In this document: positions 9,174 to 18,421 of the stretch, piece by piece
Layout of the letters: each line of letters opens with the position of its first letter
Numbering within the stretch: the stretch's first letter is position 1
Source of the DNA: Lacihabitans soyangensis
GTDB lineage: Bacteria; Bacteroidota; Bacteroidia; Cytophagales; Spirosomataceae
Assembly (NCBI RefSeq): GCF_024343775.1
Contig: NZ_RJUF01000009.1
Coordinates: forward strand, 1 to 64,000
Length of the DNA: 64,000 nucleotides
Direction of reading: 5' to 3'
Position numbers and translations under genes: made by a program
The notes under the pieces: generated by a model
Told to the model about the DNA's origin: nothing
Database searches by the model: none
What the model saw: the letters and a program-made list of their open reading frames with translations, nothing else

Positions 9174-12100
9174 ATGAAGAAAAATCTTCTTACAAAACCT
9201 TTTTTGCATAAAATTATGCGAATTACCATTTCTCAAATTTTTATTGTAGTTCTTTTTAGCACAATCGGATTGGCTCACAATTCGCTTGGACAAGAAATCC
9301 TTGAAAAAAGGATTACTTTAAATCAGGAAAGGGTAGAATTGAAAAAAATCTTGATTAGTATTGAAAAACTGGCTGATGTTAAATTTGTTTACAGTTCAAA
9401 TACTATTGAAACTACGCAAAAAATTAACGTTAATCAAACCAATGTTAGACTTGAAAAAGTACTAAATGAAGTTCTCTTGAAAAATGGGATTGATTACGAA
9501 GTTTTAAACAATAGAATTATTTTAAAACAAAAAAAGCTAAGTAGTATAACAAGTCCAAATTCTAGTCAAATTCTACCAAAGGAAATTATTGAAAATCCAA
9601 TAAAGGGTACTATTAAAGATTCCAAAGGAGAATTGATGCCAGGTGTAACAGTGCTCGTAAAAGGAACCTCAAAAGGAGTTTCGAGTGATCAGTCAGGTAA
9701 TTACGAAATTACTGCTAATAAAGGTGACGTTCTGGTTTTCAGTTTCATAGGTTATAAAACCCAAGAATTAGCAGTAGGTGATTCGCATGTTATTAATGTT
9801 ACTCTTAGTGAATCTGAATCAAAACTGAATGATTTGGTTGTGGTTGGCTCCAGATTTTCAAAGCCTAGAACAGACGTTGATAGACCTGTTGCAATTGACG
9901 TAATAAATGCCAAAGAACTACAAACTTCCGGCCAAGTGGATTTGGGTCAATCGATTCATTTTTTGGCACCATCTTTTAATGCAGTAAAATTTGGAATAAA
10001 TGATGCAGCTCCATTTGTTGATCCAGCCTCATTGAGAGGATTAGGACCAGATCAAGTTTTGGTTTTGGTAAATAACAAAAGAAGACATAAAGTTTCTTTT
10101 TTAAGTATCAACGATGGTGTGGGTAAAGGGCAAGTAGGAACAGATGTAAACGTGGTGCCTGCCTTGTCTTTAAAAAGAGTTGAGGTTTTAAGAGATGGAG
10201 CAGCAGCTCAATATGGTTCTGATGCTATTGGTGGTGTAATTAATATGGAACTAAACGATGCTTCTTCTGGCGGTGCGGTTAGTGTATTTACGGGGATTGG
10301 AAGTTCAAAACCCAACATGGATGTTAAAAACCTTATAGCTCCCGAAACAATTAATGATGGCCTTACCTATAACCTTGCAGCCAATTTTGGTTTGAAAATG
10401 GGTAAAAAATGATTCGTTAACACTACAGTCCAGTATAACCATACCGACGGATACGACAGATCTGGACCTTACAAGGCGGCGGCAGGATTTTATGTAAAAG
10501 ATGCTGTGCAAGATGCTGCTTTGGTGAAACAAAACAATATTGATCTTGATAGAGCTATTTTAGGGTCAGCAGAAAATACTACCATGGGAATTTTCATTAA
10601 TTCGGGTACTCAAATTAATGATAAATGGAAATTCTATGCATTTGGTGGATACACAAATAAACATGTGGTAACGGGAGTATTTACTCGCCCTCCTTCTAAT
10701 GCAAGGAGATCAGCCCTTGAAATTTTCCCTAATGGTTACAATCCAATTGCTCCGGCAGATTTACAAGATTACTCAATCACTACTGGCGTAAAAGGTAAAA
10801 TTGGTAATGGATGGAACACTGACTTAAGCTTTGGTCAAAGCGGAAATAAGGTTGATTTTTATGCTGAAAACACCGTAAACCCTAGTTTAGGATCTGCATC
10901 ACCAACCGAATTCTATGTTGGACAAACTAAAATTGGACAGACATTACTAAATGCAGATATAGCAAAAACATTTAAAGAAGGCAGCTACCCTAACTTAAGT
11001 GTTGGTTTTGGTACTGAGTTTAGATACGAATCTTTTGGTTTAAAAGCAGGCGATCCCGCATCGTATGAAGCTGGCCCTTTAAAGAAAACTAAAGATGTAG
11101 GATCAAGCGGAAGAGAAGGTTTTAGTAACAAAGCTGCTGGTGATTGGGGTAGAACCAACGTGGGTTTATACTCGGAGATCGAATCTGACATTACCAAAAA
11201 ATTCTTAGTTGGCGGAGCAATAAGAGTTGAGAATTACAGCGATTTTGGTTCAAATCTTTCTTATAAATTAAATTCTAGATTAAAAATAGCAGATCCATTT
11301 TCAATCAGAGGTTCGGTTAGCCGTGGATTTAGAGCACCATCTATGGTACAAGCATATTATAGTAATTACGTAAACATATCTTTTGATAATGCCGGAAATT
11401 CAATAATTAACCCAATCATCCCAGCAACTTCAGACCTTGCAAAATTGATAGGTGTAAATGGTCTAAAACAAGAAACTTCATTTGATATTTCAGGAGGTGT
11501 AACTTCAAAAATTGGTGATCACTTTACCCTTACTGCTGACATGTATAGAGTTGATGTTGACAATAGAATTATGTTATCAGGAAACGTTGATGTTTCAAAA
11601 ATACCTCAATTTGTTGCAGCTGGATTCCCTCAAACTGCCAATGTTTTTGTAAATGCTATTGACACCAGAACCAAAGGTTTTGAATTTGTAGCTGGATATG
11701 ATAACAATATAGGATCAAAAGGCAAAATTAGTTTAAATGCAGCCTATTCATCAATGGTAACAACTTTAAGAGCTAATCGCAAAACAGATACTGGAGTGGA
11801 AGTTGCAGACAAAGTTGCCACTTTATATATAACAGATGGATTGCCTAAAAACAAACTAATAAGTTCTGTTAATTTTGACTATAGCAAATTTGGAATAATG
11901 GTAAGAGCCTCAAGATTTGGAGAAGTAAGTGATCCTTTGGCTACTTTAGCAGTAAAACCAACAGATCCTAATGCCTTAACCTACCAAGTATTTCCGGCTA
12001 AAACTTTAGTCGATTTTGCGTTAACATTTAGACCTACTAGCAAAACTTCTGCCTCTTTTGGAGTAAATAATTTGTTCGATGTTTATCCTGATTTATTGCA

Positions 12101-12200
12101 AGTACCACAAACATCAAATGAAGTGGTATTTTCGAGAAGAACCAACCAGTTTGGTACTCAGGGCCGTTTCTTAAATCTTACCTTGAATTACAATTTTTAA
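9174..12200 (+). pseudogene. TonB-dependent receptor interrupted by an in-frame TGA
   Basis: One long reading frame of 1008 codons, broken by a single TGA at 10410-10412, which is codon 413. The frame is the same on both sides, so this is a substitution and not an indel. Part one (412 residues) has an N-terminal signal, an STN domain at about 45-118, a carboxypeptidase-like domain at about 142-205 and a plug domain from about 220 with PASLRGLGPDQVLVLVNNKR. Part two (open from 10413, first ATG 10506) is the barrel and ends in the aromatic NYNF typical of outer-membrane proteins. The STN domain marks it as a signalling receptor for the FecR/sigma pair upstream. No SusD gene follows, so it resembles siderophore/B12-type receptors more than SusC. 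The stop may be a real mutation or a base-call error. Confidence 0.85.
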
Positions 12201-12207
12201 TTAAATC

Positions 12208-12241
12208 TTGAGGAGGCAAAATCTTGTGCTTGCCTCCTCAA
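12208..12241 (+). terminator. Perfect 12-bp hairpin between receptor and tcuA-like gene
   Basis: TTGAGGAGGCAA (12208-12219) pairs exactly with TTGCCTCCTCAA (12230-12241) around a 10-base loop. It starts 8 bases after the receptor stop and ends 18 bases before the next start. There is no T run after it, so it may be a partial terminator or a 3' stabiliser that lowers expression of the downstream enzymes relative to the receptor. Confidence 0.6.
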
Positions 12242-12259
12242 TTAAAAATAATTTATCTT

Positions 12260-13753
12260 ATGTCTGATGTGGTAATTGTTGGAAGTGGAAATGCAGCCTT
12301 ATGTGCTGGCATAGCTGCACTTGAAAGTGGAAGTAAGGTTACTATTTTAGAAATCGCAGATGAAAAAGAATGGGGAGGAAACTCTAGATACACTGCAGGA
12401 GCAATGCGTTTTGCCTATAATTCTATTGACGACATCAAACCTTTACTTTTGCATCCTGATGATGAAAAACTCAAAATCACCGATTTTGGATCCTATACAA
12501 AAGATAAATTTTTAGCTGATTTACAACATTTTAATGAAGGTGTTACGCTTACAGATCTACAAAAATACCTTGTCGATAATAGTCTTACAACCCTTCAATG
12601 GCTAGGCTCACATAACATAAAATTCGCTCCAATTTACTCAAGACAATCATTTTTAAAAGATGGACGATATGTCTTTTGGGGTGGCTTAAGTTTAGAAGCC
12701 GAAGGCGAAGGTGATGGACTCGTACATGAAGAACTTAAAGAATTTAAAAGATTAGGAGGCGAAATTGTTTTTGGTGCTGGCGTTACCAAAATTATTATGG
12801 AGTCTGATAAAGTGTCTGAGATACTTTATACCAAAAGTGATCAACAATTATCGATTAAAACAAGTGCAGTTGTTTTAGCCTGCGGCGGATTTGAATCAAA
12901 CAAAGAACTCCGAGAAAAATACATTGGTGCTAATTGGGGCAAAGCCAAAGTTAGAGGAACTCGACACAATATGGGTCATGGACTTAAAATGGCCACTGAC
13001 TGTGGTGCAGCCCTAAATGGTTTTTTTGGCGGATGCCACGCAACCCCAATGGATTTGAATATGCCAGAATATGGCAACTTAGAAATCCCTCATATTGAAA
13101 GAAAACATTATAGGAAAATTTCCTACCTATATGGAATTATGCTCAATGCAAACGGCCTACGTTTTGTGGATGAGGGCCTAGATTTAAGAAACTACACATA
13201 CGCCCAGTTTGGTAAAGCCGTTTTGGAACAGCCCAACCAATTTGCATGGCAAATATTTGATGCAAAGGTTTGGGATATATTGTATGGAGAATATAAAACA
13301 CACGATGCAAGCTTTGAAATTGCCAATACATTAGAAGAACTTGTTGAAAAACTAGAAGGTGTTGACAAAATTCAAGCCTTGAAAACCATACAAGAGTTTA
13401 ATGAATCTGTAGATGAATCAAATGAATTTGACCCAACTATTAAAGACGGAAGGTCAACCAAAAGCCTAACCTTAAACAAAACTAATTGGGCAAATAAAAT
13501 CGACACGCCACCATTTAGAGCTTTTCCTGTTACTGGAGGTATCACATTTACTTATGGTGGTGTTAAAATAAATACCGATTCAGAAGTATTAAATGAAGAA
13601 GGAGAACCCATAAATGGGCTTTTTGCATGTGGAGAAATGGCCGGAGGTATATTCTTTTATGGATACCCTGGCGGATCGGGCTTAACCTCTGGTGCAGTAT
13701 TCGGAAGAAATGCTGGCTATTCGGCATCAAAATATATTCAAGCATTAAAATGA
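12260..13753 (+). CDS. tcuA: FAD-dependent tricarballylate dehydrogenase-like protein
   Basis: A 497-residue flavoprotein of the fumarate reductase/succinate dehydrogenase flavoprotein group. The FAD-binding GSGNAALCAG lies at residues 7-16, a substrate-side GGFESNKEL segment around 212, and the family C-terminal block FYGYPGGSGLTSGAVFGR around 463-480 closely resembles TcuA, which oxidises tricarballylate to cis-aconitate. There is no signal peptide, so it acts in the cytoplasm. The ATG at 12260 places the dinucleotide-binding motif right at the N-terminus; a longer start at 12224 would begin inside the hairpin. The stop overlaps the next start by four bases (ATGA). No tcuB-like electron-transfer gene is present in the window. 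Other FAD-dependent 2-enoate or ketosteroid-type dehydrogenases are less likely. Confidence 0.78.
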   Translation: MSDVVIVGSGNAALCAGIAALESGSKVTILEIADEKEWGGNSRYTAGAMRFAYNSIDDIKPLLLHPDDEKLKITDFGSYTKDKFLADLQHFNEGVTLTDLQKYLVDNSLTTLQWLGSHNIKFAPIYSRQSFLKDGRYVFWGGLSLEAEGEGDGLVHEELKEFKRLGGEIVFGAGVTKIIMESDKVSEILYTKSDQQLSIKTSAVVLACGGFESNKELREKYIGANWGKAKVRGTRHNMGHGLKMATDCGAALNGFFGGCHATPMDLNMPEYGNLEIPHIERKHYRKISYLYGIMLNANGLRFVDEGLDLRNYTYAQFGKAVLEQPNQFAWQIFDAKVWDILYGEYKTHDASFEIANTLEELVEKLEGVDKIQALKTIQEFNESVDESNEFDPTIKDGRSTKSLTLNKTNWANKIDTPPFRAFPVTGGITFTYGGVKINTDSEVLNEEGEPINGLFACGEMAGGIFFYGYPGGSGLTSGAVFGRNAGYSASKYIQALK

Positions 13754-14928
13754 AAATTTTATTTAGGTATCAGCTTTATTTACTACTGTTTGTAATTTTA
13801 GGTACTTCCAGTTGCAAGGTCTCAAAGGTTGATTCAAAAACAGAATTTGAAAACAATCTGGCCTTAAAAAGAGTACCTGCAACATATATGAGAGGAGGAA
13901 CTTCCAAGGGCCCTTTTTTTGATAAACGAGAACTTCCAAAAGATAAAGCTACAAGAGACGCTATCATTTTAAAAGTGATGGGCTCTCCTGACCCAAATCA
14001 AATTGATGGCCTTGGAGCTACTGTAACAGTTACTAGCAAAGTAGTCATGGCTGAGCCTTCAAAACGAAAAGGAATTGATGTTGATTACTTATTTGCCCAA
14101 GTTGATATTGAAAATCCAATAGTAGACACCCTACCGCCGTGTGGCAACATGATGGCGGGTGTTGGTCCGTTTGCAATTGAAAAAGGCTGGGTAAAAGCAA
14201 CTCATCCTGAAACAAGGGTTATGATTTATAATATCAATACAAATTCAACTATTGAGGAAATTGTACAAACCCCAAATGGTAAGGTTACCTATGAAGGGAA
14301 TGCTCAAATTGACGGAGTTCCTGGCACCGCGGCACCAATAATTATGAATCTTTTTGATTTGGTAGGCGGTAAAACAGGCAAGCAGTTTCCTACCAGACAA
14401 ACCAAGGAAGCTATCAACGGTGTACCAGTAACTATTATTGATGCTGGTAGTACTATGGTTCTTTTGAAAGCTACAGATGTTGGACTCAAAGGAGATGAAA
14501 ACGAAGCATTTTTTGCTGAAAATAAAGCGATCATGCAAAAACTAGAAGCCATAAGAATTGAAGCAGGAAAACGTGCTGGTATGGGCGATGTAAGCGATAA
14601 TGTACTTCCGAAAATCGGAATCCTTTCTGCTCCTAAAAATCCTTCTCATAATATACAGTCGAGGTATTTGACCCCAAAAACCTTGCATCCTAGCCATGCT
14701 GTTACTGGTGCGATTTGTATTGGTGCTGCCTTAAAAATACCCGGTACGGTGGCTTCGGAAATTGGAAAAAATAATGGACAAAATAGAGAAATGGTCATAA
14801 TCGAACATCCTTCTGGAATTATTGAAGTAAATATCGAAATGATAGAAAAGGAAGGAAAGCTTCTACTTGAAAAGGCTGGAACGATTAGAACGGTCAGAAA
14901 AATTATGGAAGGCTATGTCTATTACTAA
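13750..14928 (+). CDS. PrpF/4-oxalomesaconate tautomerase family isomerase with lipoprotein signal
   Basis: A 392-residue PrpF-family protein. The family domain begins at about residue 41 with VPATYMRGGTSKG and includes CGNMMAGVGPFA at 131-142. Lys97 and Cys131 sit at the spacing of the Lys/Cys pair reported as catalytic in PrpF. Members isomerise trans- to cis-aconitate (PrpF) or tautomerise 4-oxalomesaconate (GalD/LigU). Residues 1-22 are a hydrophobic segment ending in GTSSC, a plausible though not perfect lipobox, absent from the usual cytoplasmic members. The start overlaps the tcuA-like stop (ATGA), which supports this N-terminus. If the signal works, this enzyme sits outside the cytoplasm. 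The role next to TcuA fits feeding aconitate isomers into the TCA cycle, which is inference. Confidence 0.82.
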   Translation: MKILFRYQLYLLLFVILGTSSCKVSKVDSKTEFENNLALKRVPATYMRGGTSKGPFFDKRELPKDKATRDAIILKVMGSPDPNQIDGLGATVTVTSKVVMAEPSKRKGIDVDYLFAQVDIENPIVDTLPPCGNMMAGVGPFAIEKGWVKATHPETRVMIYNINTNSTIEEIVQTPNGKVTYEGNAQIDGVPGTAAPIIMNLFDLVGGKTGKQFPTRQTKEAINGVPVTIIDAGSTMVLLKATDVGLKGDENEAFFAENKAIMQKLEAIRIEAGKRAGMGDVSDNVLPKIGILSAPKNPSHNIQSRYLTPKTLHPSHAVTGAICIGAALKIPGTVASEIGKNNGQNREMVIIEHPSGIIEVNIEMIEKEGKLLLEKAGTIRTVRKIMEGYVYY

Positions 14929-15799
14929 TTTTCAATTTACCAAAGGCATAAAATATATGTTGATAAGCACTTTCTGCTTTTCGGCAATGCAATCTTTGGT
15001 AAAATACAGTACCGAAATCCCAATCTTCGAACACATCTTTTTTAGGTCAATAATTGGATGGCTTTTGTGTGTATTTTTTTTAAAAAGAGAAAGAATTTCA
15101 CTAATTGGAAAAAACAATAAAATGCTACTGTTTAGAGGATTAGTTGGCTCGGGATCCATGTTTTCTTTTTTTTACTTATTGAGTAGAATACCGTTTGGAA
15201 CTGCTGTAGCATTTAAATATTTATCACCAGTATTTACAACAGTTTTGGCAGTTTTGATTCTAAAAGAAAAACTAAAACTCCCTCAATGGTTTTTCTTATT
15301 TCTTTCATTTTCAGGAATACTCTTGGTAAAAGGCTTTGATCCAAGAATTAGTTTTACAGACTTGACTATTGGCTTGCTGGCAGCTTTTTCTGGAGGATTG
15401 TTGTTTATTATTATCCGAAAAATAGGAGAAGACGACCACCATCTTGTCATACTCCATTATTTCATGCTGATATCAACTATTATCAGTGGCGTACTATGTT
15501 TCGACAATTTTGTTTGGCCCAATTTATTTCAAGCCTCCATAATTTTAGTCATTGGACTCATTGGGTTTACGGCTCAAAACTTTTTTACCATAGCTATTCA
15601 ACAACAAGACCAAGTAAGCTTTTTATCAATACTTAGATATACCGAGGCTATATATGCTCTTGTTATTGGCTATATATGGTTTAATGAATCTTATTCATAT
15701 TTAAGTATGCTCGGTATGTTCATGATTTTTTTGGGAGTAATTCTTAGTATGATATATAAATCAAATTTGAAAAAAGCAGCAATAGAAAATATAAATTAA
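14915..15799 (+). CDS. EamA-family membrane transporter
   Basis: A 294-residue polytopic inner-membrane protein with about ten membrane helices arranged as two EamA (DMT superfamily) repeats. The first starts near residue 11 with KGIKYMLISTFCFSAMQSLVKY read in part, and a conserved FRSIIGW follows. The second repeat begins near residue 145. The ATG at 14915 overlaps the previous gene by 14 bases; a later ATG at 14957 is possible and would trim the N-terminus. Family members export or import metabolites such as amino acids and small acids. In this cluster it may move the substrate or a pathway intermediate, but specificity cannot be read from sequence. Confidence 0.82.
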   Translation: MSITNFQFTKGIKYMLISTFCFSAMQSLVKYSTEIPIFEHIFFRSIIGWLLCVFFLKRERISLIGKNNKMLLFRGLVGSGSMFSFFYLLSRIPFGTAVAFKYLSPVFTTVLAVLILKEKLKLPQWFFLFLSFSGILLVKGFDPRISFTDLTIGLLAAFSGGLLFIIIRKIGEDDHHLVILHYFMLISTIISGVLCFDNFVWPNLFQASIILVIGLIGFTAQNFFTIAIQQQDQVSFLSILRYTEAIYALVIGYIWFNESYSYLSMLGMFMIFLGVILSMIYKSNLKKAAIENIN

Positions 15800-15823
15800 C
15801 TAAAAACCCTAATTTAACTATCA

Positions 15824-17068
15824 ATGAAAAAACGTTATCAACTCGTAATAATATTCGTAATATTTGCGATTATTACCTATTTGGATAGAAATTCAATATC
15901 AAGTATCGGAGATGATATAACAACCGAATTGGGTCTTTCTGACCAACAATGGGGTTTTATTCTTTCTGCATTTTCATTTGCCTACGGTGCTTTCGAAATT
16001 CCGACTGGCATCATGGTAGATAAAATCGGGCCTCGAAAAACATTGTTTAGAATAGTGATTTGGTGGTCAATATTTACAATTCTTACTGGTTTTGCCTCAG
16101 GGTTTTATTTCCTATTGATAGTAAGGTTCCTTTTTGGAGCCGGAGAGGCTGGTGCATTTCCGACAATTTCTGTAGCCATTGCAAGATGGTTTCCGACGGT
16201 GGAACGAGGCCGTATTCAATCAATAGTTTGGATGGGAAGTAGAATGGGTGGAGCATTAGCACCAATAAGTTCGATTTGGTTGGCTGAGTCATTTGGCTGG
16301 AGAGGAGTATTTTATATTTTTGGTGCTATGGGCTTAATTTGGGCTGTAGGTTGGTATTTTTGGTTTAGAGATGAGCCAAGCGAGGTAAAAGGAATTACAC
16401 AAGAAGAAATAAATTTTATTGAATCAGGTCGTAGTATAAAAAAAGTTACCCATAGTGTTTTGCCATGGAAAGTTGTATTGAAGAACCCAAATTTATGGGC
16501 ATTGATGGGCATGTATCATTGTCTTTTGTACGGAGCTTATTTTTATATGTCGTGGATGCCAAAATACCTCCAAAATGGCCGTGGAATTCCTAAATCAGAG
16601 CTTGGTTGGATGGTTTCGTTACCTTTTGTGATGGGCATGGTTGGATGTTTGGCTGGAGGCTTTGCTTCAGATTATTTAGCAAAGAAAAAAGGATTGAAAT
16701 TTGGAAGAAGATATGTAGGTATGTTTGGATTAGTTATGGCTGGAATCTGTATGATTATTGGCTCTTTTTCTCAAGATACCAGTACAGCAATTATATTTTT
16801 GGCCTTAGGATTGGCATTTAAAGACTTTACCTTGCCTGTATCTTGGGCTGCAGCAACAGACATTGGAGGCACAAACGCTGGATCGGTTTCAGGAACTATG
16901 GGCTTGGCAGGTCAAATGGGATCGGCTATTATGGCATCGGCATTTGGCTATATCTTAACACAAACAGGAAGTTATGAATTACCTGTTAGAATAATCGGAT
17001 TAATTGTTATTCTTGGTGGTCTTTTATGGTTTAGAATCGACGCCTCAAAGCCTTTAGTTCAAGAATGA
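15824..17068 (+). CDS. MFS transporter, anion:cation symporter-like
   Basis: A 414-residue major facilitator protein with twelve predicted helices. The TYLDRNSIS segment at the end of helix 1 and the loop motif DKIGPRK between helices 2 and 3 are typical of the ACS family, which takes up organic acids such as glucarate, galactonate, phthalate and tartrate. It is the last gene of the cluster, 24 bases after the EamA gene, and is closed by a strong hairpin at 17077-17111. It is the best candidate for inner-membrane uptake of the acid processed by the TcuA- and PrpF-like enzymes, taking the place that TcuC holds in enteric bacteria. Confidence 0.85.
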   Translation: MKKRYQLVIIFVIFAIITYLDRNSISSIGDDITTELGLSDQQWGFILSAFSFAYGAFEIPTGIMVDKIGPRKTLFRIVIWWSIFTILTGFASGFYFLLIVRFLFGAGEAGAFPTISVAIARWFPTVERGRIQSIVWMGSRMGGALAPISSIWLAESFGWRGVFYIFGAMGLIWAVGWYFWFRDEPSEVKGITQEEINFIESGRSIKKVTHSVLPWKVVLKNPNLWALMGMYHCLLYGAYFYMSWMPKYLQNGRGIPKSELGWMVSLPFVMGMVGCLAGGFASDYLAKKKGLKFGRRYVGMFGLVMAGICMIIGSFSQDTSTAIIFLALGLAFKDFTLPVSWAAATDIGGTNAGSVSGTMGLAGQMGSAIMASAFGYILTQTGSYELPVRIIGLIVILGGLLWFRIDASKPLVQE

Positions 17069-17076
17069 ATGTCTGG

Positions 17077-17118
17077 CAAGCGTCAATAGATTATTTCTCT
17101 ATTGATGCTTGTTATTTC
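17077..17118 (+). terminator. Terminator of the tricarboxylate-type cluster
   Basis: CAAGCGTCAATAGA (17077-17090) pairs with TCTATTGATGCTTG (17098-17111) with one G.U pair. A T-rich stretch follows. It starts nine bases after the MFS stop codon. Confidence 0.8.
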
Positions 17119-17148
17119 TTGAAAACAACTTTTTGTTAAACAAAAGAT

Positions 17149-17946
17149 TTATTTGAAACTAAAATATGAAATTGAAGCCTGATTACTTTTCCCTTCTGAT
17201 GAAATTATCAAATCCCCATTTGGCGTAAAACAAATTCCTTCGGGTTGAGGAAATTGGTCTTCATCTAAATTATACTGGTCTAATTTTTTACCGCTTGAAT
17301 CAAAAACTACAAGTTTTTTGCCAGCCGATGCTAGAACATAAATTTCGCCCGAAATTGGGTGAACGGCTATTCCCGAAGGCTTAAATTCTTTTCCATGTTT
17401 TCCATTTTTCTTAATGTCATCTTTCGAAATTGAGAATTTCTTGGTGAGGATTTGATTTTTCAAATCAAACTGAAATATGGCTTTCTCGCCTTTCATTTCT
17501 TTGGCAGCCAAAAGCAACGAATTTGATTTTGGATCATAGCCCAGTCCTTCGAATTCTTCTACTTCGTCGTTGCTACAATCATATTTTGTGGTGTTTTTAC
17601 TGTTTGTTTCAAATGCACTTATCTGCCCATCGCTTCTCAAAACATAAGAGATGCCGTCCAGGAAAACTACGTCTTCATAATCTCCATCGGCCTCAAATTC
17701 TAAGGTATCAATGATTTCTTCTTTTTCATAATCATAAACAAACAAATGACCCACTTCGTCATTAATGCAAATAATTTGATTTTCAGCAAAATATGAAATA
17801 CCCGAAATCTCTTTTAGGTTTTTAGATAAGTTTTGTTGGAAGTTTGGCTTGTCAATTTCGTAAGGTTTATGAGCTTTATTTTTTTTGATAAAATAAAAAA
17901 TCACCAAAAAGGAAATCAGCAAGGCAAGAGCGAGGAGAATCAGCAT
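17149..17946 (-). CDS. SdiA-regulated family beta-propeller protein
   Basis: A 265-residue protein with an N-terminal hydrophobic helix (residues 1-21) and a periplasmic or surface beta-propeller. Repeated blades can be followed: EISGISYFAEN, YEDVVFLDGISYVL, EEFEGLGYDPKSNSLL, PSGIAVHPISGEIYVLAS and PQPEGICFTPNGDLIISSEG. This is the pattern of the SdiA-regulated (YjiK-like) family, whose biochemical role is unknown. The ATG at 17946 is preferred over an upstream TTG at 17979, which would only add 11 polar residues before the anchor. Divergent from the HipBST operon; no partner gene. Confidence 0.75.
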   Translation of the reverse strand: MLILLALALLISFLVIFYFIKKNKAHKPYEIDKPNFQQNLSKNLKEISGISYFAENQIICINDEVGHLFVYDYEKEEIIDTLEFEADGDYEDVVFLDGISYVLRSDGQISAFETNSKNTTKYDCSNDEVEEFEGLGYDPKSNSLLLAAKEMKGEKAIFQFDLKNQILTKKFSISKDDIKKNGKHGKEFKPSGIAVHPISGEIYVLASAGKKLVVFDSSGKKLDQYNLDEDQFPQPEGICFTPNGDLIISSEGKSNQASISYFSFK

Positions 17947-18067
17947 TTTCAAGGGTGTTAATGTATTTTTATTACGCAATTTAGTAATAAGTTTGTTTGA
18001 ATATGTAAAGTGTTTTTCTTTGGGTAGTTCATTTTTGTGTCATCATTTGTATTTTATGTATATCATG

Positions 18068-18199
18068 TAGGGTATAAAAATAAGTTATTTCTTATTTGTA
18101 GTCTATTATAGGGTATAATTTTAAAAGAAAATATTATTAATATACCTGATGTAATATAAAAAATTAATATATTTGTATTGTTGTATTTTATAGGGTATA
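18068..18199 (+). promoter_or_regulatory. Promoter and repeated operator motif of the hip operon
   Basis: TAGGGTATA occurs three times in direct orientation at 18068-18076, 18109-18117 and 18191-18199, and a partial inverted copy TATACCT lies at 18141-18147. The distances between direct copies are 41 and 82 bases. A -7 element TATATTTG at 18168-18175 fits the TAnnTTTG consensus of Bacteroidota; no good -33 element is seen. The last motif ends three bases before the hipB-like start, so it lies just after the expected transcript start. This arrangement suggests autorepression by the HipB-like protein. Confidence 0.65.
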
Positions 18200-18202
18200 G
18201 AA

Positions 18203-18421
18203 ATGAAAGAAAATAGCAGGCTAATAAGATTTGTAAAGCAAAAACGCAAACTTGCAGGCATTACACAAGTGGAGTTGGCCGAAAAAGCCGACGTCGGGTT
18301 GAGGTTTGTGAGAGACCTAGAGCAAGGCAAAAAAACACTTAGGATGGATACCGTAAATAAGGTGTTGGCTCTGTTTGGGGCGGAGTTGGCACCAGTAGCT
18401 CAAGATCAAGAAAATGAATAG
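18203..18421 (+). CDS. hipB: HipB-like antitoxin / XRE-family repressor
   Basis: A 72-residue DNA-binding protein that is almost entirely one helix-turn-helix domain (about residues 8-62; ITQVELAEKADVGLRFVRD covers the HTH). The length and the LEQGKKTLRMDTVNKVLALFG segment match HipB-type regulators. It should bind the TAGGGTATA repeats upstream and repress its own operon, and may also contact the toxin. Its last eight bases overlap the start of the next gene, so the three genes are co-translated. Confidence 0.88.
   Translation: MKENSRLIRFVKQKRKLAGITQVELAEKADVGLRFVRDLEQGKKTLRMDTVNKVLALFGAELAPVAQDQENE

Noticed and set aside
10410-10412. TGA as selenocysteine or as a reassigned sense codon
   Set aside because: Many genes here end in TGA (for example 3470, 13753, 37290), no selenocysteine genes are seen, and TonB receptors are not a selenoprotein family.
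9174-12200. SusC-type glycan importer
   Set aside because: No SusD gene follows and the downstream genes are acid-metabolism enzymes; the STN domain and FecR pair fit a signalling receptor.
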